This document shows positions 33,236 through 44,305 of a DNA stretch of 64,000 nt, in pieces (the stretch's first letter is position 1; every line of letters begins with the position of its first letter). Position numbers and translations under genes: made by a program. Source of the stretch: Suillus spraguei (taxonomy: Eukaryota; Basidiomycota; Agaricomycetes; Boletales; Suillaceae); NCBI GenBank assembly GCA_016800925.1, contig JABCPU010000240.1, forward strand, positions 40,830 to 104,829, in the 5' to 3' direction. The notes under the pieces were generated by a model that worked only from the letters and a program-made list of their open reading frames with translations, had not been told where the DNA came from and ran no database searches.

Positions 33236-33584
33236 GATTTTTCATGCTGTGTTCAGGTTGACAACATCTGTCTTCGTTCCTGTGCCCGATATGTGGTCTT
33301 GTATGGGTCTACTGGTTGAAAGCAAAGGTTTATCAGCTGCTGTCCGTCGGTTGGCCCTACCTGTGGTTGTCGTGGTGACCGGGCTCGTTGAGTTGATTGT
33401 TGGCATTTTGTTTGCTTTGTTGCTTCGTTCTTGGTTCTTGGTCTAGGGTTTTCGCGGTTTGTCTGGTGTCCTGGTGACCGCTGGGGCGCCTCTGGGCGTC
33501 CTTAGCGCTGTTGAGCGCGTTGTCGGCGGTTGGTTTCCGGGGTCCTAGTCGGGGTGCCACCTGGTTCAGGTCCAAGAAGCGATC

Positions 33585-33644
33585 TGTAACAGACATAATA
33601 GATGTCGTCAACGCAACGATGGCAGTAAGGAAGGAGAAATGCAT
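33585..33644 (-). pseudogene. Six-Cys peptide gene, first 20 codons (copy B), cut by LINE2
   Basis: ATG at 33644 and codons for MHFSFLTAIVALTTSIMSVT are identical to copy A, with the TATA box (33735-33741) and leader retained. At 33584 the sequence becomes LINE2. All six cysteine codons are lost. Confidence 0.9.
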
Positions 33645-35390
33645 TGTTTGGTTGGGATGGTATGATCTACTGAGATGCTCAAATGATCTCTTTGAGGTGG
33701 GTCGAACCCTGGTGACAATAGGAAGATGACTCGCTTTTATACGGTTTGGAAGAATAGTTATGCCCAGCGAATGATACTGCACGACGAGAAATTACACAAA
33801 ACCTATCCCTTCCGGTAATTTCGCAGGTGACCGGGTAAAAAAGCCACGTCAAAGCTGTTGGCAACTTACCCGGCTGGCCTATAATTCCCAACTACACCTT
33901 TTGCTCTTCCTGTCTGCGTGAATTCCGAGATGCTTGAGGCATGGTGAACCAATTCAATGTCAATGAATAATGTTTGACATGGTGCGGCATGGGTAAAGCT
34001 GACGCGACACACCGGTACGCTGTTCTCATCTGTAAGACATATGTGTCACATTACAACGTGTACATCCGAGTCTTCGGAACATGAAAATTGCGAAGTTCTA
34101 CCATGATGTACTTATCTTGATCCTCTATGGTGCCTTGTTATCAGTCGAACCTTCTTGGTTCCTTCGAAATTGTATCTCCCCGTCCAACTTCGACCAAGGG
34201 TCTTCAGACGGACAACACGTCAAAGTCATCGTCGACGTTCGAGTTGCCATTTGCGATTAGTAGAAGCTTGTCCTGCAGTAGTTGCAAGGGGAATACTCAT
34301 GTTTTTTAATGTGGAAAACGAGCTCGCAGGTGTAGCCGCAGAGGGTGATGATGGCAGTACTTGAAGTGCAAGCTCGTATTTTGGAATACCCGCTGAAGAA
34401 GATACCGCTAACATACAAACAGCGCGATCCCCCATACCTGCAGGCCTGGAAGAGGCGGTTGAGGCCAAAAACATCGATGTTGAATATTGACCACTAGCCC
34501 CTCATCTGGTGTGCACGTCCGACATTGGAAGGTGGATAGTCACTGGAATCGAGTATATGGATACAGGTATCGTTATGACCCGCCGGTGGCATTTCTAAAC
34601 GCATGCGCTAGGGGAAAGAATACATCCATAGTGATAACAGGTATGGAGAGGAATGTAGTGTCTGGCGGTGGTGGCAAATGAAAATAAAAGTATGCGAACA
34701 ATGTAATTCCTACGATGGCAACTGTGCGAGGGATCTGGAATGTGGTTATTTGGGGAGCTTTGAGCTACAGTAGATGGATATATGTAACTGTCAGAAACAA
34801 GACTGACTGCAAGGAAAGATGAAAACGCACCATATCAAGACTCTCCTGAGCCTCTGGCTTCATACTCATACTTAGATGTCGAGGTTTGACTTCCTTGTAT
34901 CCAGAAAGTGGCAAGCCAAATGACACCCGGGTCGGATTCGATTATCCGGACTTGAGCTTACTCACAAGCGTCGTACCCTGGTAGATTTAAAATGTGGAAT
35001 ATATGAAGGCCAGCACTGGTGCATCAAGCTTCAAGTCAGCGCCTTGTCAAGACTCAGTATCAATGACACGTCACACCATGTCACAGGAGACTCGAGCAGC
35101 AAGACCGCGTCAAAATTATAGCTACGCTCGTATGAGGGTTAGAAGAGGAGTAAAGGACCTGTAGTCAACGTCATTCAGTGCGGAAACAAGGTCTGGACAG
35201 TGACATAACCGGTATATAATCAGAGGTGGCAAATCAAATCCCTCGGAGGTAACCGTCAGAGCAGTAGTCAACATTGCAACTTCATTTTCCCACGGATTAG
35301 GAATATCCTCTGATCAATTTCTTGTTTCCGCAGTGATTGACTTACAATCGTGCGTAGGCTTCGAGCTTGAAAGCGCGTTTGACTTGTGCA
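33645..35390 (-). repeat. Inverted copy of 5915-7634
   Basis: Same order of features as 5915-7634 read on the minus strand: promoter, conserved block (34130-34480), TM exon fragment (34500-34590), DUF2470 relic (34600-35000). High identity throughout; a few single-base changes. Confidence 0.85.
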
Positions 35391-35790
35391 GGCAACATGA
35401 GTTGACCTAGGCTCAGTACTAGCATATCTATTTTCTTTTCCGTCTTTTCATTTCATTGATGTTAGCATCACGGTGGGTAATGGATTTCTCTAACGCTAGA
35501 CCAACAACCGGATAGCTGTGCCATCTTGGAAACTAGAAATGACATTGTTCTCCGTTCTGGTACGAAGTCGACAGGATCAAGCATGGCGAATACGGTGCCA
35601 TGATGATCAGTGGCATTAGCTATGGTGAAAGGTTGGCCAGACACTCTATTCAGGTAAATCGATGACCTCCTGATCCTCAATATTTGTCTGCGTTTGGTCA
35701 GTTGATTGCTTCCATGCAAGTCGATTGACGATATATTTAGCCTTTACCATTTACCCCCTCATCCAGACTACCTCGTGACAGACCCGCCGC
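35391..35790. other. Intergenic; part of a duplicated block
   Basis: A minus-strand frame 35719-35468 (VSGQPFTIANATDHHGTVF) is open for 83 codons but not recognised. 35690-35790 belongs to the block duplicated at 24030-24140. Confidence 0.4.
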
Positions 35791-37043
35791 TAGAAGACAC
35801 TTTTTTTTTTTTTTTTTTTAATCCTTGTTTTGTGTCCGTTGGGGCGGGGAGCCCTATGATAGACATTACATGCGGTATTTACTCTAATTGATGCATATGT
35901 GCGTGTCCGTGGATGTTGGGTCGTGTTCAATGGTCCTGGCCGAGGCGCGGACGTTAACACCAGCTTAAGGTGAAAGGGGGGGTTGTTACAGGGATTGGGG
36001 TGCGTCTAGCTGTTTTTGTCGTTCTTGTCCTTTGGTGGTGATACGTCTCCGAAGGTTGGCTCGAATCTTTTCGTTTTGGCTATGAATGTGAACAGTGACT
36101 TTAGACATTCAGCGTCATTGAGAATGTGCTTCACATGGTGCGCTCTCGTTCCTAGTTCTTGTCTGAGTATGTTGCGTTGTCTGGTGTATGCTGGGCAGGT
36201 GAGAAGGAAGTGATGGACTGACTCGTTTCCTTCGTTGCATTGTTGGCATGTTGCTGTTTCTGACTTCGCTATACGGTGTAGGTGTTTGTTGAGAGGAATG
36301 TGTCCTGTTCTGAGCTGGAAGAGAAGCGAGCTGTGACGACGCGGGAATTGATCAATGAGTCCTGCGAAGTGTTTCGACGGAGCGGTTGGGTCTATGGTCT
36401 GTAAGGCAGCGAAACGGGGGGAAAGGTGCATGACCTTTGCTGCTTCTTCCTTGATTCGCTCTCGAAACTGCTGGAGTGTGGACGATTTGCTGATTGGTAG
36501 CGTGATGGGATCCTTCGCTGCCGTCCTTAGAGACTTTGGGAGAAGTCTCCCCTCCGAGACGTCTTTCCTTGCTGCCCTTTTTGCCCTCTCATCTGCCTTC
36601 TCGTTCCCCGGTATTCCTACATGGCCTGGCGTCCATCTCACCACCAGCCTTTTGCCATTGTTGTCTGGGATGATTTCACGGAGACTGTCGTGAAAGGTGT
36701 CCATTAGGTGATGTCCGGGTTGCGAATTGAATGCTTTCGTTGCGCGAATTGCCGCCTGGTTGTCCACCCCCAGTGCCATTGATTCTCCCCCTCCTGCTCT
36801 TCTAATCAGCTCCACCGCTAGAATCATCCCCACTAGCTCTCCCTCATATACCGTGTGCTCGCTATCCTTCCCCAGATAAAACCTTAGTTCGTCTTTTACC
36901 TCTCCGTCTCGCATGAGAATGGCCGCTGCCCCTACTCCTCCATCTATGGCCGAACCGTCTGAGTATACTCGGATCTCTTCCCTCGCCAGCTCATCTTCGT
37001 CGGCTGCTTCCTTCTTCTTCCTCGCTATCTGTATAGAAGACAC
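35791..37043 (-). mobile_element. LINE3: 5'-truncated LINE, with 10-bp target duplication
   Basis: TAGAAGACAC stands at 35791-35800 and again at 37034-37043. Between them lies a minus-strand LINE end of 1233 bp: poly-A (poly-T 35801-35819), 3' UTR with TGTCCGTTGGGG, and RNase H plus C-terminal domain (37033-36006: YSDGSA, YEGELVGM, VDNQAAIR, GNEKADERAK, Cx2C...H...C). Protein identity to LINE1 is partial, so this is a second LINE family. The frame is intact but has no promoter or RT. Confidence 0.95.
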
Positions 37044-37261
37044 TTGTTCTCCAATCACGCGCAGCACAGTCTTGTGTATGTTTATGGACCGCTCGATTCA
37101 TTGCCTGTGACTTTATATTTGCCTTTAGAGGCTCCGCATCTGCAGATCTATTTGGACACTGTTGAGTTCATTTGACTGTTCTAGCCAAGTCGATTTATAA
37201 TAGCTCACTCTTCAGTCTTTTGACGAAGATTAATCAAGGCAAGTTAGCATAGTGGTTGTAA
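37044..37261. other. Continuation of the duplicated block
   Basis: 37044-37180 continues the block interrupted by LINE3, matching the minus strand of 23860-24020. No gene. Confidence 0.6.
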
Positions 37262-37325
37262 TGATACAGTACATAGTGTCCAGAATAGGGCTCCGCCGCA
37301 CCGGACAGTAAACGAGGATACAAAA
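37262..37325 (+). mobile_element. LINE5: 64-bp LINE 3' tail insertion
   Basis: CATAGTGTCCAGAATAGGGC..CCGGACAGTAAACGAGGATAC and AAAAA resemble the last 60 bases of LINE1 before its poly-A. TTGTAA occurs on both sides (37256-37261 and about 37332-37337). The matching region at 54150-54220, downstream of TM copy 3, lacks it. An extremely 5'-truncated insertion. Confidence 0.75.
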
Positions 37326-37342
37326 AGGCAATTGTAACGAAA

Positions 37343-38778
37343 CTATAAATGTGGAATAAATTTGGTCCAAACTACTGTCTCATATGCTCCAGGAGGAAGT
37401 GATCGTAAACTCAGGCACACCAGTACAACGACTGTGACACGTGAAAAAAGGTAGCAGATGGCGCCAACAAGTCCCAGTAAACTAAAGAAAGGAGATCCTA
37501 GTCCTTTTAATTGTTTACGTTCCTGTTCTTGCGGTCCCCGTTTCCGTTTTTCTAATTCCCATTCTTCCAATTCCTGCTCTTCCAATTCCCATTCAAAGTT
37601 CCATTCAGATTTCCATTCGATTTTCCGGTGATTGCGGAAGTTAACGTTTAGCAGCAGCACCATCATAACACTGATGAAAGGGACCATCACCGAACATACC
37701 ATCCCAATAGAGGCTACGCGCCATAATATCTGCTCTGTGTGTCTCGGAAACAAGAAGTTCCAGCCCAGACAATGTATCGCTCCAAACACCACTCCAGTGA
37801 TACATCCGATTGTCGTTGGGATGATTCCAATGTTGAAAAACCAGGGCAAACCCTGTTGCAGTGTTACTTGTATTTTCCGTAACGGTGAACTTGAATGCAG
37901 AAAAATAAGAACCAGTTCTTCCAGAAATAATAATGACATACTCAGTGTGCGGAACAATATGGTCGGGTGGAGCTAAGCCCGACTTGCAACGAACAATACA
38001 GGGGCACCTTACGTCCTTAGGCTTCCTCAACCATAAGGCATAGGAAATGCTGGTCAGAGCGGCTACACCCAGGGTATCAACTTCAAGCAGTGTGACTGGG
38101 AGGTTCTGGGCATAACGGGCGATGAACTGGATAACAAACCACACTAGCTGGAGAATAGCGACGCATTTTGATATTAGGTCCCCCTTGCTTCGGTCTTGTA
38201 TTTCTGCCTTTGTGATGACAGGCTTCTCCACAGATTTCGCACGAACAAACTGTAGGAGCTCCTCCGGTGTGAGAGTGACCCGCCGCGGTGGTTCGTCAAC
38301 ATAGAGCACAAATCCACCCATATATGCGAAGAACCCATGCGTCAATGTCCATTCTTTGAAGTCACCTGCATCCGCTTCATGTTAGTCTCTGCTTGATCAA
38401 AGAGTTCAAGTATGTGATTATACCAGACTTAATGAAGTCCTTTTGAACTAGATGGCGAGCACGTAAAAATTGCCGTGCGGCCCTCCCGGTCACAAATTCA
38501 GGGACGAGAAACGCAACAAGCATGCGGCGTAGACGATGGAAGGTAACAACCACTATCCCTTCATCTGGCGTGGGCGGAATGTTCGCATGGATGGCAGTCC
38601 ATGTACACGCAAACAACGTCAAGCCACAGCTCGAAAAGATGTCCCACAATGTTCTAGTATTGGAGGGTGGATAGTCGCTGGAATCGAGTATATGGATACA
38701 GGTATCGTTGTGACCCGCCGAGAGCGAAGCGCGAACAAACAGAACGCAGGAGAGGACAGCGCAAAGTAAGAGGATCAT
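37343..38778 (-). CDS. Multi-TM membrane protein, same family (copy 2)
   Basis: Exons 38778-38424, 38365-37942 and 37889-37343 join in frame to 441 residues. Start MILLLCAVLSCVLFVRAS is the only ATG that survives from copy 1. Conserved: TLWDIFSSCGLTLFACTW, THGFFAYMGGFVLYV, QDRSKGDLISK, PVTLLEVDT, RKPKDV, IHCLGWN, LRSLPPGAY and FIPHL. Intron 1 has a GACTAAC branch point. The linker before the last helix is a Glu/Trp/Lys-rich repeat (WELEEQELEEWELEKRKRG), unlike copy 1. It stands in the same order behind a peptide gene (41066-41341) and a TM relic as copy 1 does. Confidence 0.78.
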
Positions 38779-38816
38779 TGTAAAGTTGGGGCACAGCACC
38801 TATGTATTCTGCTCCC

Positions 38817-38824
38817 TTTTTATG
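38817..38824 (-). promoter_or_regulatory. TATA-like element of TM gene copy 2
   Basis: CATAAAAA on the minus strand in the conserved CACCCATAAAAAGGGAGCAG context, about 40 bp before the ATG at 38778. Confidence 0.5.
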
Positions 38825-39039
38825 GGTGCGACAGCCGCGTGTATCAATCCATAAATGATGGACCAACGCCGGCTCTCATATACATATAATCACCGACGGC
38901 GCATGAATATAAACATGCAGTGTTGGGGTGTATGTCCAATGCGGCATGTCCGGCGATGAGAAACAAGACGTGCTTGAGTAATATCGCCCTTGTCTAGCCG
39001 TATGAAATGCAGGGCAGAGCGTTTATAGCCAAACCGTCG
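38825..39039. other. Upstream region of TM gene copy 2
   Basis: Contains the family's conserved upstream stretch (CATATACATATAATCACCGACGGCG ... reverse of the 14470-14610 segment). No gene. Confidence 0.45.
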
Positions 39040-39320
39040 AGTTTAAGTAAGGTTGAATATAACGGACGACGAGCTTGATTATGAACCACGCATGGCAATG
39101 CCATTCAGTAGTCCACCGACTTTACTTCGATCTTCTACTCTGCCTCGCATGACGGACATTCCATGGATATATCACGAACAAAGCGCTGAGAATTTATGGG
39201 GAGAATGAACATAGATCCATTCATCCACGTAAAGCAGCAGGACAGTGTACATCCTATGAGGGTGTTGGTTGTATGTTAATCCTGCCTGACCGAAGAGTGT
39301 GAGGAAGCAACTGCCCTTTA
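39040..39320 (-). pseudogene. TM-family relic upstream of copy 2
   Basis: Minus-strand LLLYVDEWIYVHSP corresponds to the GGFVLYVxGxP segment, and GCATTGCCATGCGTGG.. to the following helix. Heavily broken. Counterpart of 14100-14420 and 26100-26470. Confidence 0.55.
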
Positions 39321-40169
39321 AACTCTGACTCAAGAGAGGACTTGAACTTCCAGGTTCATAGCGCTCACATACATGAGCCTGCCTTCGATATTGCCAACGG
39401 CACAGGGAATCGAAATATGTTCCGATGTGAGAGTTGACTTGATGTCCCACGGACCGCGCGGTCTCCTCGAGTGTGACAAATTCGAGAGTGTTTCAAACGA
39501 CAGGAACAATAGTAGATTAAGATGTTCACCAGTCATGTGTGGGGAGTTGTATGTGACCTTGCTATTGGAACGCCGCAAAAGGGTGCAATTGCTCAAGATC
39601 CAAAAACACAAATCACCCTGTGATGCATGCTAGCACTCGTCGATGTATCATTTAGCACATGAAGACAAAAAGTACAATCTGGTGCATTTCATGATGCAAA
39701 TAATACAAAAACGACGAGTCCGAATCATTCTACACGAGTCTAGTTGCGCCCATACCATGGGGACGGTATGATCGAAAGTGTTGTGGGAATGGTATGTGAG
39801 ACTAGGGCCAGTTGAATGTAGTAGACTGTGAGATGTTCAATATGCCCAGTCTTCAGAACAAGCGGACTTTCAAACCATTCCTTTCTCGCAGCCTGAATGC
39901 TTCTTGCATGCCTTCCTCACATGTCTCCTCCCGTTTTTAGCATCATTAGCCTTGTGGTTTCTGGTACGAGTTATTAAAAGTCATTAGCTGTTTGATAACA
40001 CCCTAATTCCTGCTACCTTGAGGGTGTGGTGTTGTAGAAAGTGGCTAATCAGCAACGAGATTTATTCCGAACCCTAATACGGAGTGGCATATTCTTAAGG
40101 TCAAGCGCTCGCGAGTCATAACGAGGGATTGTTTATATATACAATGGTCATAGGTCTGTATGTGCGTGC
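39321..40169 (-). repeat. Inverted duplicates of 13.84-14.02 and 15.10-15.33 kb
   Basis: 39350-39500 matches 13860-14020 and 39840-40060 matches 15100-15330, both in reverse orientation. The rest (39600-39840, 40060-40169) shows no recognised feature. Confidence 0.6.
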
Positions 40170-40660
40170 CTATTTTCATAGAGTGAGGTCGAGGATGTCA
40201 CCTACGATCGGGAGAGGATTTCGGCTGAAGAAAATTGAACACGAACCCTCGAGATGCTTCAGGCATGCTGAGCTAATTAAACGTCTATGAATGAGGTTTG
40301 ACGCGGCATGGGTAAGGCTGACGCGATACACCGGTGTGCTGCTCTCGTCCGTAAGGCATATCACATTAAACGTGTACATCTTCAGAACATAAATGCTGCG
40401 AGGTTCTATCATATGATGTACTTACTCTGTCTGAGTTCATGATATCCTGCAATCAGTCGGACCTTACTCTGTTCCTCTGAAAATGTATCTTCCAAGCTCG
40501 TCCAACTTCGACCAAGGATCCTGAATCGAACAACACGTCGAAGTCATGATTGATGTTCTAGTTGCCATTTGCGAGTATGAGAATGTTGTCCTGTAATAGT
40601 TGCCAGGGGAATACTCGCTTTTTATCTGGAAGGCGAGCCCGCAGATGGGGCAGAGAAACT
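40170..40660 (-). repeat. Peptide-cassette flank without a peptide gene (copy F)
   Basis: Reverse complement resembles 6960-7330 (TTGCCATTTGCGA, CAACTTCGACCAAGG, GCATGGGTAAGGCTGACGCG). It ends where the promoter and peptide gene would begin. Confidence 0.6.
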
Positions 40661-41065
40661 TCAAAAATAGATCGGGCTAAAGAACTGGTTACACACTTAC
40701 TAATAATAGCCTACTCGTTCAAATGAAGTGGCGGTCATTGATTCGCCCAACATGCTTAATAACGATGCTTGTAATAACCCATCATTCAGCTGGCACCAGC
40801 AGTTTGAACTTCAAACAACACAACTCCTACGCTAATTTCAGCTTGCACATAAGATGCACCTTGAGCTTTCGTCTTAGCTGTGACTCGAAGCGAGCGCATA
40901 TATAGGTCACATCAAGTACGCAAATACTTCAATTCACTGGTACCATGTACTCCTTCAACTCAGTGTCGCCTCTATTCATTTCTGAATCAACAGTTCGATC
41001 AACAGCTTACAGCACCAATGCCAAAGCAGAAACACTCACTAGTGTGTCGCTGCTTGCAAATTGGT
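40661..41065. other. 3' flank of peptide gene copy C
   Basis: Reverse complement matches the flank seen at 7899-8200 (AAGCGAGCGCATATATAGGT, ACCATGTACTCCTTCAACTC). No gene. Confidence 0.55.
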
Positions 41066-41341
41066 TTATTTCCAGGGTTCGATTACATTGTCGAAATGGC
41101 AAAATTTACCCTCGGACTGAGGCTGCGACAAGGGGCGCATCGCATCAGATGAAAACCGGACGCGAAGCAAGATACTCACATGGGCATTAACGCAGACAAC
41201 CCGTTCAAAAAATAATTCAGTGCAGCAATCACTGTCCCGCTCGCAACTCTCGCCTATTTTGCCACACTTTGGCTGCCCTGCTGTAACAGACATAATAGAT
41301 GTCGTCAACGCAACGATGGCGGTGAGGAAGGAGAAATGCAT
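41066..41341 (-). CDS. Small secreted six-cysteine peptide, knottin-like (copy C)
   Basis: Exons 41341-41180 and 41122-41066 around a 57-nt intron that is nearly the same as in copy A; 72 residues. The signal peptide (1-21) is identical to copy A, while the mature part has diverged (GQPKCGKIGESCERDSDCC). Cysteines at 26, 33, 39, 40, 50 and 62 give Cx6Cx5CCx9Cx11C, so the first four are fixed and the last loop is longer. Conserved signal and intron with a changed mature peptide is the pattern of a diversifying secreted family. Promoter with TATA at 41432-41438. Confidence 0.8.
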   Translation of the reverse strand: MHFSFLTAIVALTTSIMSVTAGQPKCGKIGESCERDSDCCTELFFERVVCVNAHVSILLRVRFSSDAMRPLSQPQSEGKFCHFDNVIEPWK

Positions 41342-41431
41342 TGTTTGGTTGGGGTGGTATGATCTACTGAGGTGCTCAAGTGATTTCTTTGAGGTGGGTC
41401 AAACGCTAGTGACAATGGGAAGATGACTCGC

Positions 41432-41438
41432 TTTTATA
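41432..41438 (-). promoter_or_regulatory. TATA box of peptide gene copy C
   Basis: TATAAAA on the minus strand, 91 bp before the ATG, the same spacing as copy A. Confidence 0.7.
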
Positions 41439-42285
41439 CAGTTGGGCAGAATAGTTATAGCGAATGACACTACACGACGAGAAATTAAGTAAAGCCTATC
41501 CCTTCTGGTTATTTCGCAGGCGACAGGGTTAAAAAGCCACGTCAAAGCTGTTGGCAACTTACCCAGCTGGCCGCTGGCCTACATTAATTCCCAACTACAC
41601 CCCTTGCTCTTTATGTCTGTGTGAATTCCGAGATGCTTAGGGCATGCTGAATCAATTCAACGCCAAAGAGTGATGTTTGACACGGTGCGGCATGGGTAAA
41701 GCTGACGTGACACACCGGTACGCTGTTCTCATCTGTAAGTCATATGTATCACACTAAACGTGTACATCCGAGTCTTCGGAACATGAAATTTGCGAGATTC
41801 TATGATATGATGTACTTATCTTGATCCTTTGTCCTAGTTCATGGTACCCTGTTATGTGTCGGACCTTACTCGGTTCCTTCGAAAATGTATCTTCCAAGCC
41901 GTCCAACTTCGACCAGGGATCCTGAAACAACGCGTCGAAGTCATCATCGACGTTCGAGTTACTATTTGCGAATAGTACGAGATACTTGTCCTGTAGTAGT
42001 TGCGAAAGGAATACTCATTTTTATCTGGAAAGCGAGCTCGCGCGTGCGGCAGAGAATGACGATGGCGGTGCTTGAAGCTAAGTGGAGGCTCATGTTTTAG
42101 AATACCCGGCGACGATGATGCCGATAACATATAGTACAATCCTCCGTACTTGGAAGCCTGGGAGATGTGGTTGAGGCCTCTGAGATCTGAAGCATTACAG
42201 CTGTGTACATTGAAGAATCAACTCGAAAATCGGAGTCAGAATCCTGGCCTGAATCGCCGTGTTTGACTCCCACTAATGTTGAATT
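41439..42285 (-). repeat. Upstream part of peptide cassette copy C
   Basis: Reverse complement is collinear with 6800-7530, with the conserved block at about 41830-42170. 42185-42285 (ATCTGAAGCATTACAGC ...) is private to this copy. Confidence 0.65.
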
Positions 42286-42553
42286 ATTAAGGGTATTCAA
42301 AGTAAAATTCTGAACCTTCTGGAACGGTTCTGAAACGGTTCTGAAACGCTCTGAAAGATGCTTTGAAACGTTCTGAAAATCCGCTTGAAAAGCCAAATTT
42401 AAACTCCGCTCGAAATACTTAGCGCTTCGATTGCTTTGGATTATCGAAGTCCCAATTTTGGGGTTAGGGTTAGACGCACGCACAAGCAAAATTCAAACTC
42501 CGCTTAAACCTTGCGCAGAGTCATCGATAGGAGATGATAACATATCACCCCCA

Positions 42554-44112
42554 ATGCCTCGCCAGTCACAACGTCAAGAACTGCTCAAACAGATAGATTC
42601 TGCTAGCTTAGATGTGGCTATGGCATGGGTTGAACATGCCACACAAGATGATGATAGTTCAGACTCAGCTATGTCTGATATTAGGACCCCATCCCCTTTA
42701 TCCCTTATATCTCCTATGTCCCCTATGTCCCCTATGTCCCCCATGTCCCCCATGTCCCCTATGTCCCCTATGCCCATGTCCAATGCTTCAGGACATTCCA
42801 GGACCTCAAGTGTTGGCTCATTTGTGATCCATGAGCAATTTGCTCAACTTCTTGGCTCACTCACTGCTCTTCGGGATGAGATAGAGGTTGCTAGTGTCCT
42901 TAACCGACCAGATGAGCCCCCTATGCGAGCCCCACAGATCCAACTACTTGATCACTTCACTATGCATCGCCCCCACCTATTCCAGAAGAAGCTACGTGTT
43001 TCTCCAGAAATATTTGATGATATCCTCAATGAGATCATTGATGATCCCATTTTCCACAATCAATCCAACAATCCCCAACTTCCTGTTGCCATCCAACTTG
43101 CAATATTTCTTAACCGTGCTGGCCACTATGGCAATTCAATCTCAAATGAGGATGTCTGCCAGTGGGCAGGTGTTAGTGTTGGGTCAGTCACAAACTGCAC
43201 TAATCGTGTCATGATTGCCCTGCTTGGCAAGCATGACAAATTCATATTCTTCCCTGATCTTGACTCAAATGATGCTGGTCATTCCCGGAAGTATGTTCAG
43301 GACCGTACTTGCCCAGAGTGGCGGAATGGTATCCTAGCTGCTGATGGATCATTGATAGCTCTTTGTGATAAGCCAGGTCTCTATGGTGAGACTTTTTATA
43401 GTAGGAAGTCTCAGTACTCCCTCAACTGCCAGGTATTTCATTCTATTTTATTTATAGGTCTTTCTCTAATTCAAATTCTTTTAGGCAGTTATTATGATCC
43501 ACAATCTTGCTATAGCAGATTATGCTATTGGTCACACTGGAAGTGCACATGATGCATATGCATTCCGATCTACTCATATTTACCATCATCATGCAACACT
43601 TCTTGGAGATGACCACTGGATCTGGGCAGATAGTGCCTATCCATTAGAACCATGGTGCATCCCCCCTTTCAAGAAGCCTGTCAATGGGGCTTTAACCAGT
43701 GACCAGAAGGCATTCAACACTGCCCTTTCCAGAGTATGTGTGTTATTTGATTTTTTCTTGTGTCCATTTATTTTTGGTGATTCAGGTTCGTGTCCGGGTA
43801 GAGCATGCATTTGCTGCTCTTAAAAATCGCTTTCAGTCTCTTCGAGAACTTCGACACCCACTGCAGCATGACAAACACCTTGCATATATTTCTTACTGGG
43901 TCCAGTGCTGCCTCATCCTTCACAACATGGTGATTCGGTTTGAAGAGCATTGTGGGATCAAGAGCACCACTGAAGAGTCAGCTCTCCAGGCCTATATGCC
44001 TGCAGTGGACACAGACCATGATGTAGATGAGGTGGGTGCTGGAGACACCTCATATCAAGGTACTCCTGGCCACCAAGTTCGTGCAAAGTTGATGGAGTAT
44101 TTGTTGAACTGA
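42554..44112 (+). CDS. Harbinger-type DDE transposase
   Basis: Exons 42554-43432, 43485-43733 and 43786-44112, both introns 52 nt; 484 residues. N-terminal region with SPM tandem repeats (42708-42777), then a helix-turn-helix-like stretch (VCQWAGVSVGSVTNCTNRV) and the DDE_4 nuclease: LAADGSLIAL (Asp about 264), HTGSAHDAY, WADSAYPL (Asp about 342) and RVEHAFAALKNRF (Glu about 382). It cuts and joins the element ends with the partner protein. Start chosen at the ATG for MPRQSQRQ, since the upstream frame lacks an ATG. No lesions seen. Confidence 0.92.
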
Positions 44113-44305
44113 CAAAACAAATATATTGGTAGTACATAGAAAACATATGTAGGAGTAAGCATGTAACAACATATATGGGTTCAGAAAGCATGTAAACATA
44201 TGTATGGAGAATAATATGCAAGACACGAGATGCCAGATGCAAGAGAATGACAAACCACTAGTGTAACAGAAGCAAATGACGATGACGACGATGACGAAGC
44301 CTACC

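Larger units (their letters stand above)
26980..33584 (-). mobile_element. LINE2: full-length Tad1-like LINE carrying a MITE
   Basis: Minus-strand element: poly-A (poly-T at 26980-27001), ORF2 (31565-27193), ORF1 (33235-31538) and a 5' UTR to about 33584. About 6.3 kb without the MITE. It is inactive: TGA at 28915-28917 in the RT region (CGA in LINE1) and a MITE at 29471-29743. Its two flanks belong to different genes: TM-family exon 1 at the 3' side, the six-Cys peptide gene at the 5' side, so no target duplication can be recognised. Confidence 0.95.

Noticed and set aside
33357..33782. 141-codon frame fusing the peptide signal to LINE 5' UTR
   Set aside because: A junction product of LINE2 and the truncated peptide gene; downstream residues are LINE leader, not a protein domain.
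42465..42472. Telomere-like TTAGGG in the Harbinger left region
   Set aside because: A single TTGGGGTTAGGGTTAG stretch, not an array.
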